From positions 43,432,358 through 43,496,357 of the forward strand of contig CM019696.1 in NCBI GenBank assembly GCA_009760885.1: 64,000 bases of DNA, written 5' to 3'. Under the pieces are notes generated by a model. It had not been told where the DNA came from. It searched no databases and worked only from the letters and a program-made list of their open reading frames with translations. Below, piece by piece: positions 31,171-42,967 of this stretch (position 1 is the stretch's first letter; every line of letters starts with the position of its first letter). A program made the position numbers and the translations under genes. The stretch is from Achatina immaculata (taxonomy: Eukaryota; Mollusca; Gastropoda; Stylommatophora; Achatinidae).

Positions 31171-32093
31171 TCGAATTTTTTTTCCTATATATTTAAATTC
31201 ATAATGTTCAAGGGTACATAAACAGACAATATGCATATGTAATATTTCATACAAGAAGCACATTTACAACGATATTTAGCCATTACCGTATAATACTATA
31301 TCATGCAAATAGTTTAGTTAATCTCTATCAGATGGAAAGAATATTTCGAGAAACTACTGTGAAGAGCCTATTAGCACATTACCATGCGAAGAAACAGAGA
31401 CTTGTGAATCTGAAATAGAGGAATCAGACTTGGAAGAATTCATCTACTGTATCATGCTTCTACGGAACAACAAGGCAACTGGTTCAGATGGAATTGCTGC
31501 AGAACTGATTAAGGAAGGAGGTCTAAATCTACATGAACAGATATGTGCACTAATACAATAAATATGGAGAGAAGAAAAATTCCCTAGTGAATGGAGAGAA
31601 TCATTACTGATCTCAGTATTCAAAAAATTAATAAGAACAAGTGTGAAAACAAGAGAAGATTATCATTACTACAAACAAGCTACAAAGTACTGTCTGTTAT
31701 ACTTTTAAATAGATTAAAACCATACAGCAAGAACATACTGGGAGACTATCACGCAGGTTTTAGGAAGAATAGATCAACCATAGACTAAATATGTTATCTA
31801 CGTCAAAGAGCAGAAAAGTACTGGGAATATGGAAAAGAAGTACATAATATATTCACTGACTTCAAGAAAGCCTATGACAGCATACACAGGAGCAGCTTAT
31901 GGAAAATTATGAAAGAATTTAAAATACCTAATAAATTAATCAATTTTACCAGAATATGCATGGAGGATGTAGACAATTTAGTATCGTGTAAAGGAAGAAA
32001 TCAGGACCTTTCTATAAAAGAACTGGTTTAAAATAAGATGATATATTATCCCCATTAATATGCAACCTAGTACTAGAAAAGGTAATCAGAAAA

Positions 32094-32498
32094 GTGAAAG
32101 AAGAAAGTAGTACAGAAGAACAAGCTAAAATACTAGGATACGCTGATGACATCGACCTGGTGGGGGAAACTATGCAAGAGGTCATCAGTACCTGCATACA
32201 CCTGAGAGATGTAGCAGTAAAAGTGGGCTTGACCATTAACCAAGATAGGACAGAGTATATGAAAATATCAAGAGACCAGGGGCAGAATGATCAAGATTAT
32301 ATAAATGTTGGAGAGATGATTATTAGGAAAGCAGAAACATACAAATATCTAGGCACAACCTTCAACAGAAGCAGCACAGTAAGCGAGGAAATTAAAATCA
32401 AAGATGAGATAGGGAATAAAATATACTTTGCCTTGCAGCACCTGTTAAAATTCAAAATCCTGTCCCAAAACACCAAAATAACAATCTACAAAATATAA
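32094..32498 (+). pseudogene. LINE D RT palm and thumb, 134-codon frame
   Basis: The longest intact piece of LINE D. It contains GYADDIDLVGE with both catalytic Asp residues, then VGLTINQDRTEYMKI and YKYLGTTFNRS, the thumb motif. The first catalytic Asp (TDFKKAYD) lies upstream in another frame at about 31,858. Confidence 0.85.
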
Positions 32499-32887
32499 TA
32501 AGACCATTCGTAATGTATGGATCAGAAACATGGAGTACAACAAAGAAAGATGAACAACAATTGCAGATCTTTGAGAACAAGGTCCTAAGAAGAAACTTTT
32601 GGCCAACAAAGGACACCAACAATGGAGAATAGAGAGCTAGAAAGAACACTGAACTTATTTAAATCCCAACGAATTATAAATGTCTTGAAACTGAACAGAC
32701 TATGCTGGCTGGGGCATGTAGAAAGAATGGAGGAGAACAGACAAACGAAAATAATGTATGCACAAGAGATGAAGAAACAAGACCAAGGGATAGACCAAGA
32801 CAGATAGAAAGACAACATAGAAGAGGATGTAAAAGAAAGTTGTGTAACCAAATGGAAAGGCAACATTAGAAATATAGAGGAGCTGTA

Positions 32888-32950
32888 GAGAGGAATGATA
32901 GAGAGGAATGGTAGAGAGGAATGGTAGAGAGGAATGGTAGAGAGGAATGG
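32888..32950 (+). repeat. 13-bp repeat within the LINE D 3' region, about 5 units
   Basis: AGAGGAATGGTAG is repeated head to tail with a single GAT variant. It may be part of the LINE D 3' UTR or a local expansion. Confidence 0.9.
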
Positions 32951-33030
32951 AGGTGAACTTTATCTGCAGCAGTAAACCTTAATGGCTTGGAAAGCTGGAA
33001 GAAGAAGAATATACAATAAAATAATAAATA

Positions 33031-33700
33031 AATAATACATTCTAGAAATCCTCATTCGAGCTGATGCCTTCGGCAAGGAACATTTTCTTATAATGTTGAG
33101 GAGAATGAGGAGGATGAGGGGGATGAGGAGAATGAAGAGAATGAGGAGAATGAAGAGAATGAGGAGAATGAGGGAGATGTTAAAGATCTGATTGAGTAAT
33201 ACTTAAAGATCTGAATTTCGAGGGTTAGTAAAAAAAAAAATTCATTTTGTTCTTTACAAAATAAACTGAAACATGTAGCAGATAGTTATAGTGTTATGTT
33301 ACCCCTCTCTAGATGTGTGAGTGTATCTACACTATGTGTATCTACTCTGTATTATCTACTTTCTGTGTATCTATTTCCTGTGTATCTACTCTGTATCGAT
33401 TTTATGTGCATCTATTCTTTTCCTCCTACTCTTTCCTACTCTATGTATATAATCTTTCCCAATGCCTGATTACCGCTGTGTTACTGTTGCTTTCACAGAT
33501 ATATCTGAGGAGTTTGACAAGGTCTGTCTACAACAGCTGACTCCATCTCTCTTAAAGCTTGTTTAACTGGCTCTATCCTCACACAGTTCTGCAGCAAGGC
33601 CCGCCATCGCTCACATATCTTCAGGGTCACGTACGCAACTCAGGCACAATCTGAACAGGTCTTCTCGTGTAGACACATTTACCGCTTGTCTATGAGACAT
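33031..33700. other. Spacer with short purine and pyrimidine repeats
   Basis: A purine-rich GAGGAGAATGA-type repeat covers 33,094-33,180, and loose CTACTCTGTAT/TGTGTATCTA repeats cover 33,301-33,420. No gene is recognised. Confidence 0.65.
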
Positions 33701-34600
33701 AGACTCGACCGCTTGTCCATGAGACATAGACTCGAATATCCAGGTGGTGTCCTGTGAAAGAAATTAAAACTGCAAGTACTTTGAGGAAGATTTGTCCTGA
33801 CAGCTGTGTAAGAAGTTCAAGGAGGAAGGCGTCGGCTTGACGTTCTCTGATCTGACAGAATTTCAAGTCTCTGACTGACATTTGCCTAGAGTCAGTTGCA
33901 AATCTTTCCTGGAACTATTGTTAACTTTCGAACATTAAACTTATACATGTTAGTCATAAAATATTCACATTTTCCTAGAACATAATAAAACATTCACTTT
34001 TGAAACTTCTCCTTGGACGAACATAGAGAAATAACGTGCGGATGTTCTGACTCAGCTCTGTAGAGCATACCCTGTTACCTGTACAAAAAAAGCCCAGGTA
34101 AATAGGATTAGACGCTCACCTGCGCTGTTTGTTCAACAGTTCAGGTTACCAGGCAACAAGTTTGTGGCAAATGTTCATTGACAATAAAATAGAAGAAGAA
34201 GAAAGCAAGTTCAAGATCGTTTCTCAGACTGAACTTTCCATCTTGGACGTAGAGAAGTTATCATAATGTATGAAGCAGAGGAATCTAGCCAGTAAGTATC
34301 ACAGATTAGGTTGTCTGTTCTCACTGGCTGCCTTACGTGTCTGTTTACTTGTCTAGCCAGTAAGTATCACAGACTGGGTTGTGTGTTCCCACTGGGTGCC
34401 TTACGTGTGCGTATGTTTACTTGTCAGATGTTTAGTAAACGTTCTCTAATTAGGCAGCAGATGGTCTATGGTCATGTTGTCTTCATGTGTGTACTGAATT
34501 GTCAGTTAAGAATTCTGATTTATATAATTTTTTTCTAAACGTGACAGCTCGAGCAGAAGAAAGGAAGGCTGGATGATCAGCTCTGATAACTGGGACAGAA
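33681..34600. other. Mostly unique sequence with two small duplications
   Basis: A ~34-base unit (CGACCGCTTGTCTATGAGAC) occurs twice at 33,681-33,735. A ~75-base unit starting AGCCAGTAAGTATCACAGA occurs twice at 34,288-34,430. No gene, tRNA or element is recognised. Confidence 0.65.
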
Positions 34601-34614
34601 AACAAGAACGCTGG

Positions 34615-35238
34615 ACTCAAACAGGACTGGGACAGTTGACAAGAATGCTGGGGTACAACATGACTAGGAAAATTGACAAGAATGCTAGGGTACAACATGA
34701 CTAGGAAAATTGACAAGAATGTTACGGTACAACAGGACTAGGAAAATTGACAAGAATACTGGGGTACAACAGGACTAGGAAAATTGACAAGAATGTTAGG
34801 GTACAACAGGACTAGGAAAATTGACAAGAATACTGGGATACAACAGGACTAGGAAAATTGACAAGAATACTAGGGTACAACAGTACCAAGAAAATTGACA
34901 AGAATACTGGGATACAACAGGACTAGGAAAATTGACGAGAATGCTGGGGTACAACAGAACTAGGAAAATTGACAAGAATACTAGGGTACAACAGGACTAT
35001 GAAAATTGACAAGAATACTGGGACTAGGAAAATTGACAAGAATACTGGGATACAACAGGACTAGGAAAATTGACAAGAATACTGGGGTACAACAGGACTA
35101 GGAAAATTGACAAGAATACTGGGGTACAACAGGACTAGGAAAATTGACAAGAATACTGGGGTACAACAGGACTAGGAAAATTGACAAGAATGCTGGGGTA
35201 CAACAGGATTAGGAAAATTGACAAGAATACTGGGGTAC
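34615..35238 (+). repeat. 37-bp minisatellite, about 17 units
   Basis: Units contain GACTAGGAAAATTGACAAGA and ATACTGGGGTACAACAG. Variation is mostly ATGCT/ATACT and GGGG/AGGG. One shortened unit lies near 35,000-35,035. Confidence 0.95.
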
Positions 35239-35264
35239 ATCCTTGAAGGGAGACAAAAGTTAAT

Positions 35265-36610
35265 ATGTGTCGCACTGATCACTACACAAAGACAAACATA
35301 TCACTACATAAACACAAACATATCACTACACAAACAGAAATAAACCACTACACAAACACAAAAACATCACTACACAAACACAAACTTACACAAAAACAAA
35401 CATATCACTACACAAACAAAAGAAAACCACAGGCACAAACACATCACTACACAAACAGAAATAAACTACAAAAACATCACTACACAAACACAAACAAATC
35501 ACTACACAAACGCAAACTTATCATTACACAAAAACAAAAATATCACTACACAAACACAAACAAATCACTACACAAAAACAAACATATCATTACACAAACA
35601 GAAATAAATCACTACACAAAGACAAACACATCACTACACAAATACAAACAAATCACATCACAAACACAAACAACTCGCTACATAAACACAACAAAATCAC
35701 TACAAAAACAAAAAACAAATCACTACACAAAGGCAAACAAATTACAAGACAAACACAAACAAATCACAACAGAAACATATACAAATCACTACACAAACAA
35801 AAATGTACCACAGAACCACAAATATATCACTAAACATTACACAGAAAAAAACAAATTAGTACACAAACAGAAAGAATAAGAATTCATTACAGAAACACAA
35901 AAAATTCGCAACACAAACTCAAATCATCACTTTAAAAACACAAACAAATCACAAATCACAAAACAAAAACAAATAAATCACAACACAAACACAAACAAGT
36001 CCCAGCACAAACACAACTACATCACAACACAGACACAAATAAATAATAACACAAACATAAACAAATGGCAATACACACATAAACAAATCACTACACAAAC
36101 AAAAAAGCACCACACACAGACACAAACACATAACTACATAAAAACAAACAAATCACTACACAAACACAAACTAAAAAAAATCACTACACAAAAAAGCAAC
36201 ACAAAGACAGAAACATATAACTACAAAAACACAAACAAATCACTAGACAAACACAAAAAATCACTACATAAACACAAACAACTCACCACATAAACACAAA
36301 AACTCACTACACAAACACAGGGAAATCACTAGAAAAATGAAAACAAATCACAGCAAAAATACTAACAAATCACAACAGAAACACAAACAAATCATTAGCC
36401 AAACACAAACAATTTATTTCACACATACAAACAATTCATTACTCACAAAAATACAATTCACTGCAGATAAGCAAATAATTCACTACAGAAACTTAAACAA
36501 ATCACTCCGGAAACACACAAAAAAATCACTACAGAAAAACAAAAACCGCACGATACATACGAACACTTTACTACTCAAACACAAACAAATCACTACACAA
36601 ATAACTGCAC
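35265..36610 (+). repeat. Degenerate ~21-bp A/C-rich array, about 60 units
   Basis: Loose units of AAACAAATCACTACACAAAC form 1.3 kb of strand-asymmetric DNA, almost free of G. Length and sequence vary much more than in neighbouring arrays. The 204- and 227-codon frames (HYTNTNKSL-like) are repeat translations. Confidence 0.93.
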
Positions 36611-36713
36611 AAAAATTCTCTCTCAGATTTAATAACCGGATGATTTCACATCTCCAATCTAATTCTTTTGGAAAACAGAACCAGGTATTTTCGAAAATAA
36701 ATATCGGCTACAT

Positions 36714-36990
36714 TTGTTCTCTTCCTGGAGAGAAGACTGGATGTAGCTATAGCAGTTCTCTTCCTGGAGAGAAGACTGGATGTAGCTACAGTTGTTCTCT
36801 TCCTGGAGAGAAGACTGGATGTAGCTATAGCAGTTCTCTTCCTGGAGAGAAGACTGGATGTAGCTACAGTTGTTCTCTTCCTGGAGAGAAGACTGGATGT
36901 AGCTACAGCAGTTCTCTTCCTGGAGAGAAGACTGGATGTAGCTACAGCAGTTCTCTTCCTGGAGAGAAGACTGGATGTACTGTTTTGTTA
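36714..36990 (+). repeat. 39-bp minisatellite, 7 units with alternating types
   Basis: Units contain CTCTTCCTGGAGAGAAGACT then GGATGTAGCTA. Two forms, one ending TATAGCAG or TACAGCAG and one ending TACAGTTG, alternate in the first five units, giving a 78-base period. The 39-base length produces a 13-residue peptide repeat, GCSYSSSLPGEKT. Start, stop and splice context do not support a gene. Confidence 0.93.
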
Positions 36991-37019
36991 CACAATTTTT
37001 GTACTTGTATGCACGGATG

Positions 37020-37690
37020 AAAGTTCATCCGGTGTTCCTGGATAGTTTTACTATGTCTGACCAAAAGCATAATCTGTCTCATTGTATATGCGTATGATTA
37101 CTGGCAGGCTTCATGATGCATACGTTATTCAGTCGAATAACTCAAGCACGTACTGCAACTGGCATTTTAAAATCTTTGTACAGGTGTATAACATGATCAT
37201 ATTTTCTATATGAATAACCTCAACATGTGTACCGCAGGTCGTTGGAACCTACACTAGATCTACGTGACTCACATACCTGCAACGTGTCACATACTCACAC
37301 AAATCTAAGTAACGCACATACCTGCAACGTGTCACATACTCACACTAGATCTAAGTGATGCACATACCTGCAGCTTGTCACATACTCACAAAACGTGGTA
37401 TTTTAGAAAACCTTAGAAGCTTTCTCTGATTAGGAAGGAAAAGACAGACCAAAAGAAGGGGTTTTCAAAGATAGTTTCTTCGTATCAAGTCTTGGTTACT
37501 TGTCCAGGTGAAAGACTTAGTGCTGTCTCTTTCTGAGCTATTATCTCTCAGGTGAGTTGTAGCTCGACTCTAGTGACTGCCCATCCCCTGGTATATGGTT
37601 AATTTGCATATTTTAAGAGTGTAGACTCTTTGCTGAACTTAGTCAAAACAGTGTCAAAGTACATATTAGTATTTATAACTGGAAACTTGA
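37020..37690. other. Spacer with three ~58-bp repeats
   Basis: Units sharing CACATACCTGCAACGTGTCA occur three times at 37,245-37,390. No gene is recognised in the rest. Confidence 0.65.
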
Positions 37691-37699
37691 GGGAATCTT

Positions 37700-37928
37700 A
37701 CATTAGTCTGTTTATTGTAAGAACGTCTGCCTGCTTTAGTCAGTATATTGTAAGAAAGTCTGACTGCTTTAGTCAGTATATTGTAAGAAAGTCTGACTGC
37801 TTTAGTCAGTATATTGTAAGAAAGTCTGACTGCTTTAGTCAGTATATTGTAAGAAAGTCTGACTGCTTTAGTCTGTTTATTGTAAGAAAGTCTGACTGCT
37901 TTAGTCAGTATATTGTAAGAAAGTTTCA
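37700..37928 (+). repeat. 33-bp minisatellite, 7 units
   Basis: Units contain TATTGTAAGAAAGTCTGACT and GCTTTAGTCAG. The variants CAGTATATT and CTGTTTATT alternate irregularly. The frames on both strands (102 and 87 codons) come from the 33-base period. Confidence 0.95.
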
Positions 37929-38045
37929 CTACTTGTGAATATTTTCAGGAAAATGGTACTGTAAAAATTATTCTGGTGGACATTAATTTTGATTGGTAAG
38001 CATTTTTTGAGTGCCAAGGTTGACCACAAATTTATTCAACTACTG

Positions 38046-39140
38046 TGGCCCTTCTTGTTGGAACGATCTTATGTGTTTGTGGCCCTTCTTGTGGGAACGA
38101 TCTTATGTGTTTGTGGCCCTTCTTATGGGAACGATCTTATATGTTTGTGGCCCTTCTTATGGGAGCGATCTTATGTGTTTGTGGCCCTACTTGTAGGGAC
38201 GATCTTATGTGTTTGTAGCCCTTCTTGTAGGGACGATCTTATGTGTTTATGGCCCTTCTTATAGGGACGATCTTATGTGTTTGTGGCCCTTCTTGTAGGA
38301 ACGATCTTATGTGTTTATGGCCCTTCTTATGGGAACGATCTTATGTGTTTGTGGCCCTTCTTGTAGGAACAATCTTATGTGTTTGTGGCCCTTCTGGTAG
38401 GAACGATCTTATGTGTTTGTGGCCTTTCTTGTAGGGACGATCTTATGTGTTTGGTGCCCTTCTTGTAGGGACGATCTTATGTGTTTGTGGCCCTTTTTAT
38501 AGGGACGATCTTATGTGTTTGTGGCCCTTCTTGTAGGGACGATCTTATGTGTTTATGGCCCTTCTTGTGGGGACGATCATATGTGTTTATGGCCTTTCTT
38601 GTAGGGACGATCTTATGTGTTTGTGCCATTCTTGTAAGGACGATCTTATGTATTTGTGGCCCTTCTTGTGGGGACGATCTTATGTGTTTGTGGCCCTTCG
38701 GGTAGGGACGATCTTATGTGTCTTTGGCCCTTCGGGTAGGGACGATCTTATGTGTCTTTGACCCTTCTGGTAGGGACGATCTTATGTGTTTGTGGCCCTT
38801 CGTTTGGGGACGATCTAATGTGTTTATGACCCTTCATTTGTGGAAGATCATATGTGTTTGTGGCCCTTCATTTGGGGACGATCTTATGTGTTTGTAGCCC
38901 TTCGTTTGGGAACGGTCTTATGTGTTTGTGGCCCTTCGTTTGGGGACGATCTTATGTGTTTGTGGCCCTTCGTTTGGGAACGGTCTTATGTGTTTGTGGC
39001 CCTTCGTTTGGGAACGGTCTTATGTGTTTGTGGCCCTTCGTTTGGGAACGGTCTTATGTGTTTGTGAAACTTCGTTCGGTGACGATCCTATGTGTTTGTA
39101 ACCCTTCGTCTGGTGACGATTTTGTGTGTTTGAAGCCTTT
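38046..39140 (+). repeat. 34-bp minisatellite, about 32 units with a left-to-right variant gradient
   Basis: Units contain GACGATCTTATGTGTTTGTG followed by GCCCTTC and a variable part. On the left the variable part reads TTGTAGGG or TTATGGGA, from about 38,700 GGGTAGGG, and from about 38,800 GTTTGGGA with ACGGTC replacing ACGATC. Variants are spatially clustered. Confidence 0.95.
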
Positions 39141-39410
39141 TTAAAACAGATATAATCGTCAAAACTAACCATTCACTTCTACATGTCCAATATTTTCAAT
39201 TCTTTCAGCCCTGTCACACTCCAAGGGCACACTTCTGAATGATATTCTTTCATCAAGATAATGGTAGCTTTGCATAATGTAGTTTAGTTTACCTCACCTT
39301 TCCTGCTTGATATTGTGTATTCACAGTTTTTTTAATCAAACCATGAAATTTTAAAAAATAGCTATGTGCACTAGAAATCTGCAACTTGCACAAGAGGAGG
39401 CAGCAGAGTG
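39140..39410. other. Spacer, no gene recognised
   Basis: AT-rich sequence between two arrays; no motif stands out. Confidence 0.5.
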
Positions 39411-39411
39411 T

Positions 39412-39512
39412 GTCACTTTACCAACATAGCTGTCACTTTACCAACATAGCTGTCACTTTACCAATATACCTGTCGCTTTACCAACATAGCTGTCACTTTA
39501 CCAGCATACCTG
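39412..39512 (+). repeat. 20-bp repeat, about 5 units
   Basis: Units read TGTCACTTTACCAACATAGC with small changes. Confidence 0.92.
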
Positions 39513-39659
39513 ACTCTCATATCTGTCGGGAGTCGTCTTTCTAATATTCTCCACTTTTTACTATTCAGACATAAACTTATATGTATGATGTATAAAGCTG
39601 AAAATATATGATGTATAAAGCTGAAAATATATGATGTATAAAGCTGAAAATATATGGTG

Positions 39660-39965
39660 TATAAAGGTGAAACTTGACTTGTACGAATGTCCTGTAACTG
39701 CGAGCTGTTCTTTGCAGCCGGTGCTGTGGAGATGAGGCACAGCATCTTATTGGCCTGGGAGCAAGTGTTGGTGGCTACTTTTTCAGTCCCGGAGTACAGG
39801 CAGCAGGTGTGCAATGCTTCTTTAGTAGACTCCACCACCATGGGAACAATGGCGATCCCTGCCCCGTTAGCCAGGCCAAGGCTGTTACTGAGGGTACCAA
39901 GGAGAGGTGGGTCAAGGTCTTGGTCAGCTATGGGTCGCTGATTCCCTCATCGGGCGTCTTCACCC
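39660..39965 (-). other. GC-rich exon-like module, copy 1
   Basis: About 300 bases unlike the flanking AT satellite. On the minus strand a frame runs without stop from about 39,945: NQRPIADQDLDPPLLGTLSN, then SLGLANGAGIAIVPMVVEST, then KVATNTCSQANKMLCLISTA, and AAKNSSQLQDIRTS. The composition looks like a helical protein segment, so it may be a captured exon. I cannot name the protein. A plus-strand 84-codon frame (39,687-39,941) overlaps and is a rival reading. Canonical splice sites are not clear. Confidence 0.45.
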
Positions 39966-40597
39966 CCATAAAGCTGAAATATATATGATGTAGAAAGCTG
40001 AAATATATATGATGTATAAAGCTAAAATATATATGATGTATAAAGCTGAAAATATATATGATGTATAAAGTTGAAAATATATATGATGTAGAAAGCTGAA
40101 ATATATATGATGTATAAAGCTGAAAATATATATCATGTATATAGTTGAAAATATATATGATGTAGAAAGCTGAAATATATATGATGTATAAAGCTGAAAT
40201 ATATGATGTATAAAGCTGAAATATATATGATGTATAAAGCTGAAAATATATGACGTATAAAGTTGAAATATGTATGATGTATAAAGTTGAAAATGTATAT
40301 GATGTATAAAGCTGAAATATATATGATGTATAAAGCTGAAAATATATATGATGTATAAAGCTGAAATATATATGATGTATAAAGCTAAAATATATATGAT
40401 GTATAAAGCTGAAATATATATGATGTATAAAGTTGAAAATATATATGACTTATAAAGCTGAAATATATATGATGTATAAAGTTGAAAATATATATTATGT
40501 ATAAAGTTGAAAATATATATGATGTATAAAGTTGAAAATATATATGATGTATAAAGTTGAAAATACATATGATGTATAAAGCTGAAAATATATGGTG

Positions 40598-40903
40598 TAT
40601 AAAGGTGAAACTTGACTTGTACGAATGTCCTGTAACTGCGAGCTGTTCTTTGCAGCCGGTGCTGTGGAGATGAGGCACAGCATCTTATTGGCCTGGGAGC
40701 AAGTGTTGGTGGCTACTTTTTCAGTCCCGGAGTACAGGCAGCAGGTGTGCAATGCTTCTTTAGTAGACTCCACCACCATGGGAACAATGGCGATCCCTGC
40801 CCCGTTAGCCAGGCCAAGGCTGTTACTGAGGGTACCAAGGAGAGGTGGGTCAAGGTCTTGGTCAGCTATGGGTCGCTGATTCCCTCATCGGGCGTCTTCA
40901 CCC
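40598..40903 (-). other. GC-rich exon-like module, copy 2
   Basis: Copy of the 39,660-39,965 module 938 bases downstream, with identical translated frames on both strands. Identity at this level shows the duplication is very recent or an assembly duplicate. Confidence 0.5.
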
Positions 40904-41644
40904 CCATAAAGCTGAAATATATATGATGTAGAAAGCTGAAATATATATGATGTATAAAGCTAAAATATATATGATGTATAAAGCTGAAAATATATATGAT
41001 GTATAAAGTTGAAAATATATATGATGTAGAAAGCTGAAATATATATGATGTATAAAGCTGAAAATATATATCATGTATATAGTTGAAAATATATATGATG
41101 TAGAAAGCTGAAATATATATGATGTATAAAGCTGAAAATATATATGATGTATAAAGCTGAAATATATATGATGTATAAAGCTGAAAATATATATGACGTA
41201 TAAAGTTGAAATATGTATGATGTATAAAGTTGAAAATGTATATGATGTATAAAGCTGAAATATATATGATGTATAAAGCTGAAAATATATATGATGTATA
41301 AAGCTGAAATATATATGATGTATAAAGCTAAAATATATATGATGTATAAAGCTGAAATATATATGATGTATAAAGTTGAAAATATATATGACTTATAAAG
41401 CTGAAATATATATGATGTATAAAGTTGAAAATATATATTATGTATAAAGTTGAAAATATATATGATGTATAAAGTTGAAAATATATATGATGTATAAAGT
41501 TGAAAATACATATGATGTATAAAGCTGAAAATATATGTGATGTATAACGCTGAAAATATATATGACTTATAAAGCTGAAATATATATGATGTATAAAACT
41601 GAATTATATATAATGTATAAAGCTGAAAATATATGTTGCATATC

Positions 41645-41915
41645 AGGTGCGTGCGGTAGCGGGTTGCGAAATGTTAGTGCCTTCACATTTCTAGGCCACT
41701 ACAGCATTTGAGGTAGACATGCCAGCACCTGTCCTCGCTGCCTTTATTTTCCTAGGGAACCCCCAGGTACCCATCTTTTGGGAGGTTGGGTCGACCACGG
41801 TGCCGACTGGTCCTACCCCCCCCCCCCCTCCCCACTTCCAAAGTGCGATATTGAACTAGATACCTTCTGATCTGCAGACTAGTGCACTGAGCACTGCACT
41901 AACGCGACAAACATG
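41645..41915 (-). mobile_element. tRNA-Cys-derived SINE
   Basis: Reverse complement from about 41,915 reads GCGTTAGTGCAGTGCTCAGT (an A-box-like TAGTGCAGTG), then CTAGTCTGCAGATCAGAAGG, an anticodon arm with GCA as in tRNA-Cys, then TCTAGTTCAATATCGC, a B-box with two changes from GGTTCRANNCC. A C/G homopolymer (41,816-41,829) and a ~190-base body follow and end against the AT satellite. A tRNA-like head fused to an unrelated body is the SINE layout. Pol III would transcribe it from the internal boxes. Confidence 0.72.
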
Positions 41916-42099
41916 TGGTGTTCACTGAGTTTAATATTTACATATGTCATGTGATCAGCTTTATTTTAATTTAGTCACATATTTAACGTTGCAGAAGTAA
42001 ACATTTGTCACGTCATGGTATGGGTACATATGTTGCACATATGATAATATAGACCATGACTGACTCGGAGATGTATGTCACATACTCGCAGACGTTTTC

Positions 42100-42160
42100 T
42101 TTTTATGAGAGCACCAGCTGCTGTCTGAGTGGTCGCACGTTCGAGTCTCAATAACTTTTG
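42100..42160 (+). other. Possible tRNA-like B-box fragment
   Basis: GCACGTTCGAGTCTC at 42,133-42,147 resembles a tRNA T-arm or B-box, preceded by GTCTGAGTGGTC. No complete cloverleaf is visible. It may be a second, truncated SINE. Confidence 0.3.
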
Positions 42161-42309
42161 AAATGTCCGTGCAAATAAATTAGTCATGTACATTTTTGTT
42201 TGAAGAACTTTTAAAAAGTGAAACGTTTATTAACCTGCGTGCTTCGTCAAAGTATTTTTCTGCTCACTTATGTTGTTTATTGTTGTATGGCTCTGCTAGT
42301 CCAACTCTC

Positions 42310-42908
42310 AGCGCCCCAAGTATATTAGATGTATCGTCAAAAATCTGTCATCAGCGCCACAAGTATGTTATGTGTATTGTCAGCCATATGTCATCAGCAC
42401 CACAAGAATGTTATGTGTATTTTCAGCCATATGTCATCAGCGCCACAAGTATGTTATGTATATTGTCAGTCGTATGTCATCAGCGCTCCAAGTATGTTAA
42501 ATGTATCGTCAGCCATATGTCATCAGCGCCACAAGTAAGCTATTTGTATTGTCAGCCATATGTCATCAGCGATCCAAGTATGTTACGTGTATTGTCAGCC
42601 ATATATCATCAGCGCCACAAGTATATTATTTGTATTGTCAGCCATATGTCATCAGCGATCGAAGTATGTTAGATGTATCGTCAACCATATGTCATCAGCG
42701 CCACAAGTATGTTATTTGTATTGTCAGCCATATGTCATCAGCGCTCCAAGTATGTTATGTGTATTGTCAGTCATATGTCATCAGCGCTCCAAGTATGTTA
42801 AATGTATCGTCAGCCATATGTCATCAGCGATCCAAGTATGTTATGTGTATTGTCAGCCATATATCATCAGCGCCACAAGTATGTTATTTGTATTGTCAGC
42901 CATATGTA
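42310..42908 (+). repeat. 43-bp minisatellite, about 14 units
   Basis: Units contain CATATGTCATCAGCGCCACA and AGTATGTTATGTGTATTGTC. Variants (CGCCACAAG, CGCTCCAAG, CGATCCAAG) recur in a roughly six-unit order, suggesting a higher-order repeat of about 258 bases. The overlapping 158-, 161- and 120-codon frames are repeat translations in three registers. Confidence 0.94.
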
Positions 42909-42967
42909 GAGTGTACCATTAGTTTGTTTTTTTTTAAATTAACAGCTTATCGGATCCATTGTTTTCA

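Larger units (their letters stand above)
31330..33030 (+). mobile_element. LINE D: decayed non-LTR retrotransposon, RT to 3' end
   Basis: The reading order across frames is RNNKATGSDGIAAELIKEGG (31,465), ILGDYHAGFRKNRSTID (31,737), FTDFKKAYDSIHR (31,852), GYADDIDLVGE (32,136), YKYLGTTFNRSS (32,340), YGSETWSTTKKDEQQL (32,517), LCWLGHVERMEENRQ (32,700) and RPRDRPRQ-like (32,785). It ends near GAAAGCTGGAAGAAGAAGAA (32,989-33,009). It is 5'-truncated, lacks an endonuclease and carries at least five breaks. The catalytic YADD remains. I assign it to APE-type LINEs of an RTE-like kind with moderate confidence. Confidence 0.85.
39575..41640 (+). repeat. AT-rich 23-25-bp satellite with a 938-bp tandem duplication
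   Basis: Units resemble AAAGCTGAAATATATATGAT plus GTAT. A 938-base block is duplicated: landmarks at 39,687, 39,839 and 39,960 recur at 40,625, 40,777 and 40,898. Each block consists of one GC-rich ~300-base module plus about 26 AT-rich units with the same order of unit variants. The minus-strand Tyr/Ile-rich frames (202 and 146 codons) are artefacts. Confidence 0.95.

Noticed and set aside
36337..37020. 227-codon frame with the peptide repeat GCSYSSSLPGEKT as a repeat-protein gene
   Set aside because: The peptide comes from a 39-bp minisatellite, and the N-terminal half is an A/C-rich low-complexity array; no supporting signal peptide, splice or start context.
41814..41830. C homopolymers at 8,687, 41,815 and 61,016 as a shared functional signal
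   Set aside because: Flanking sequences are unrelated, and homopolymers of this length are common in such genomes.
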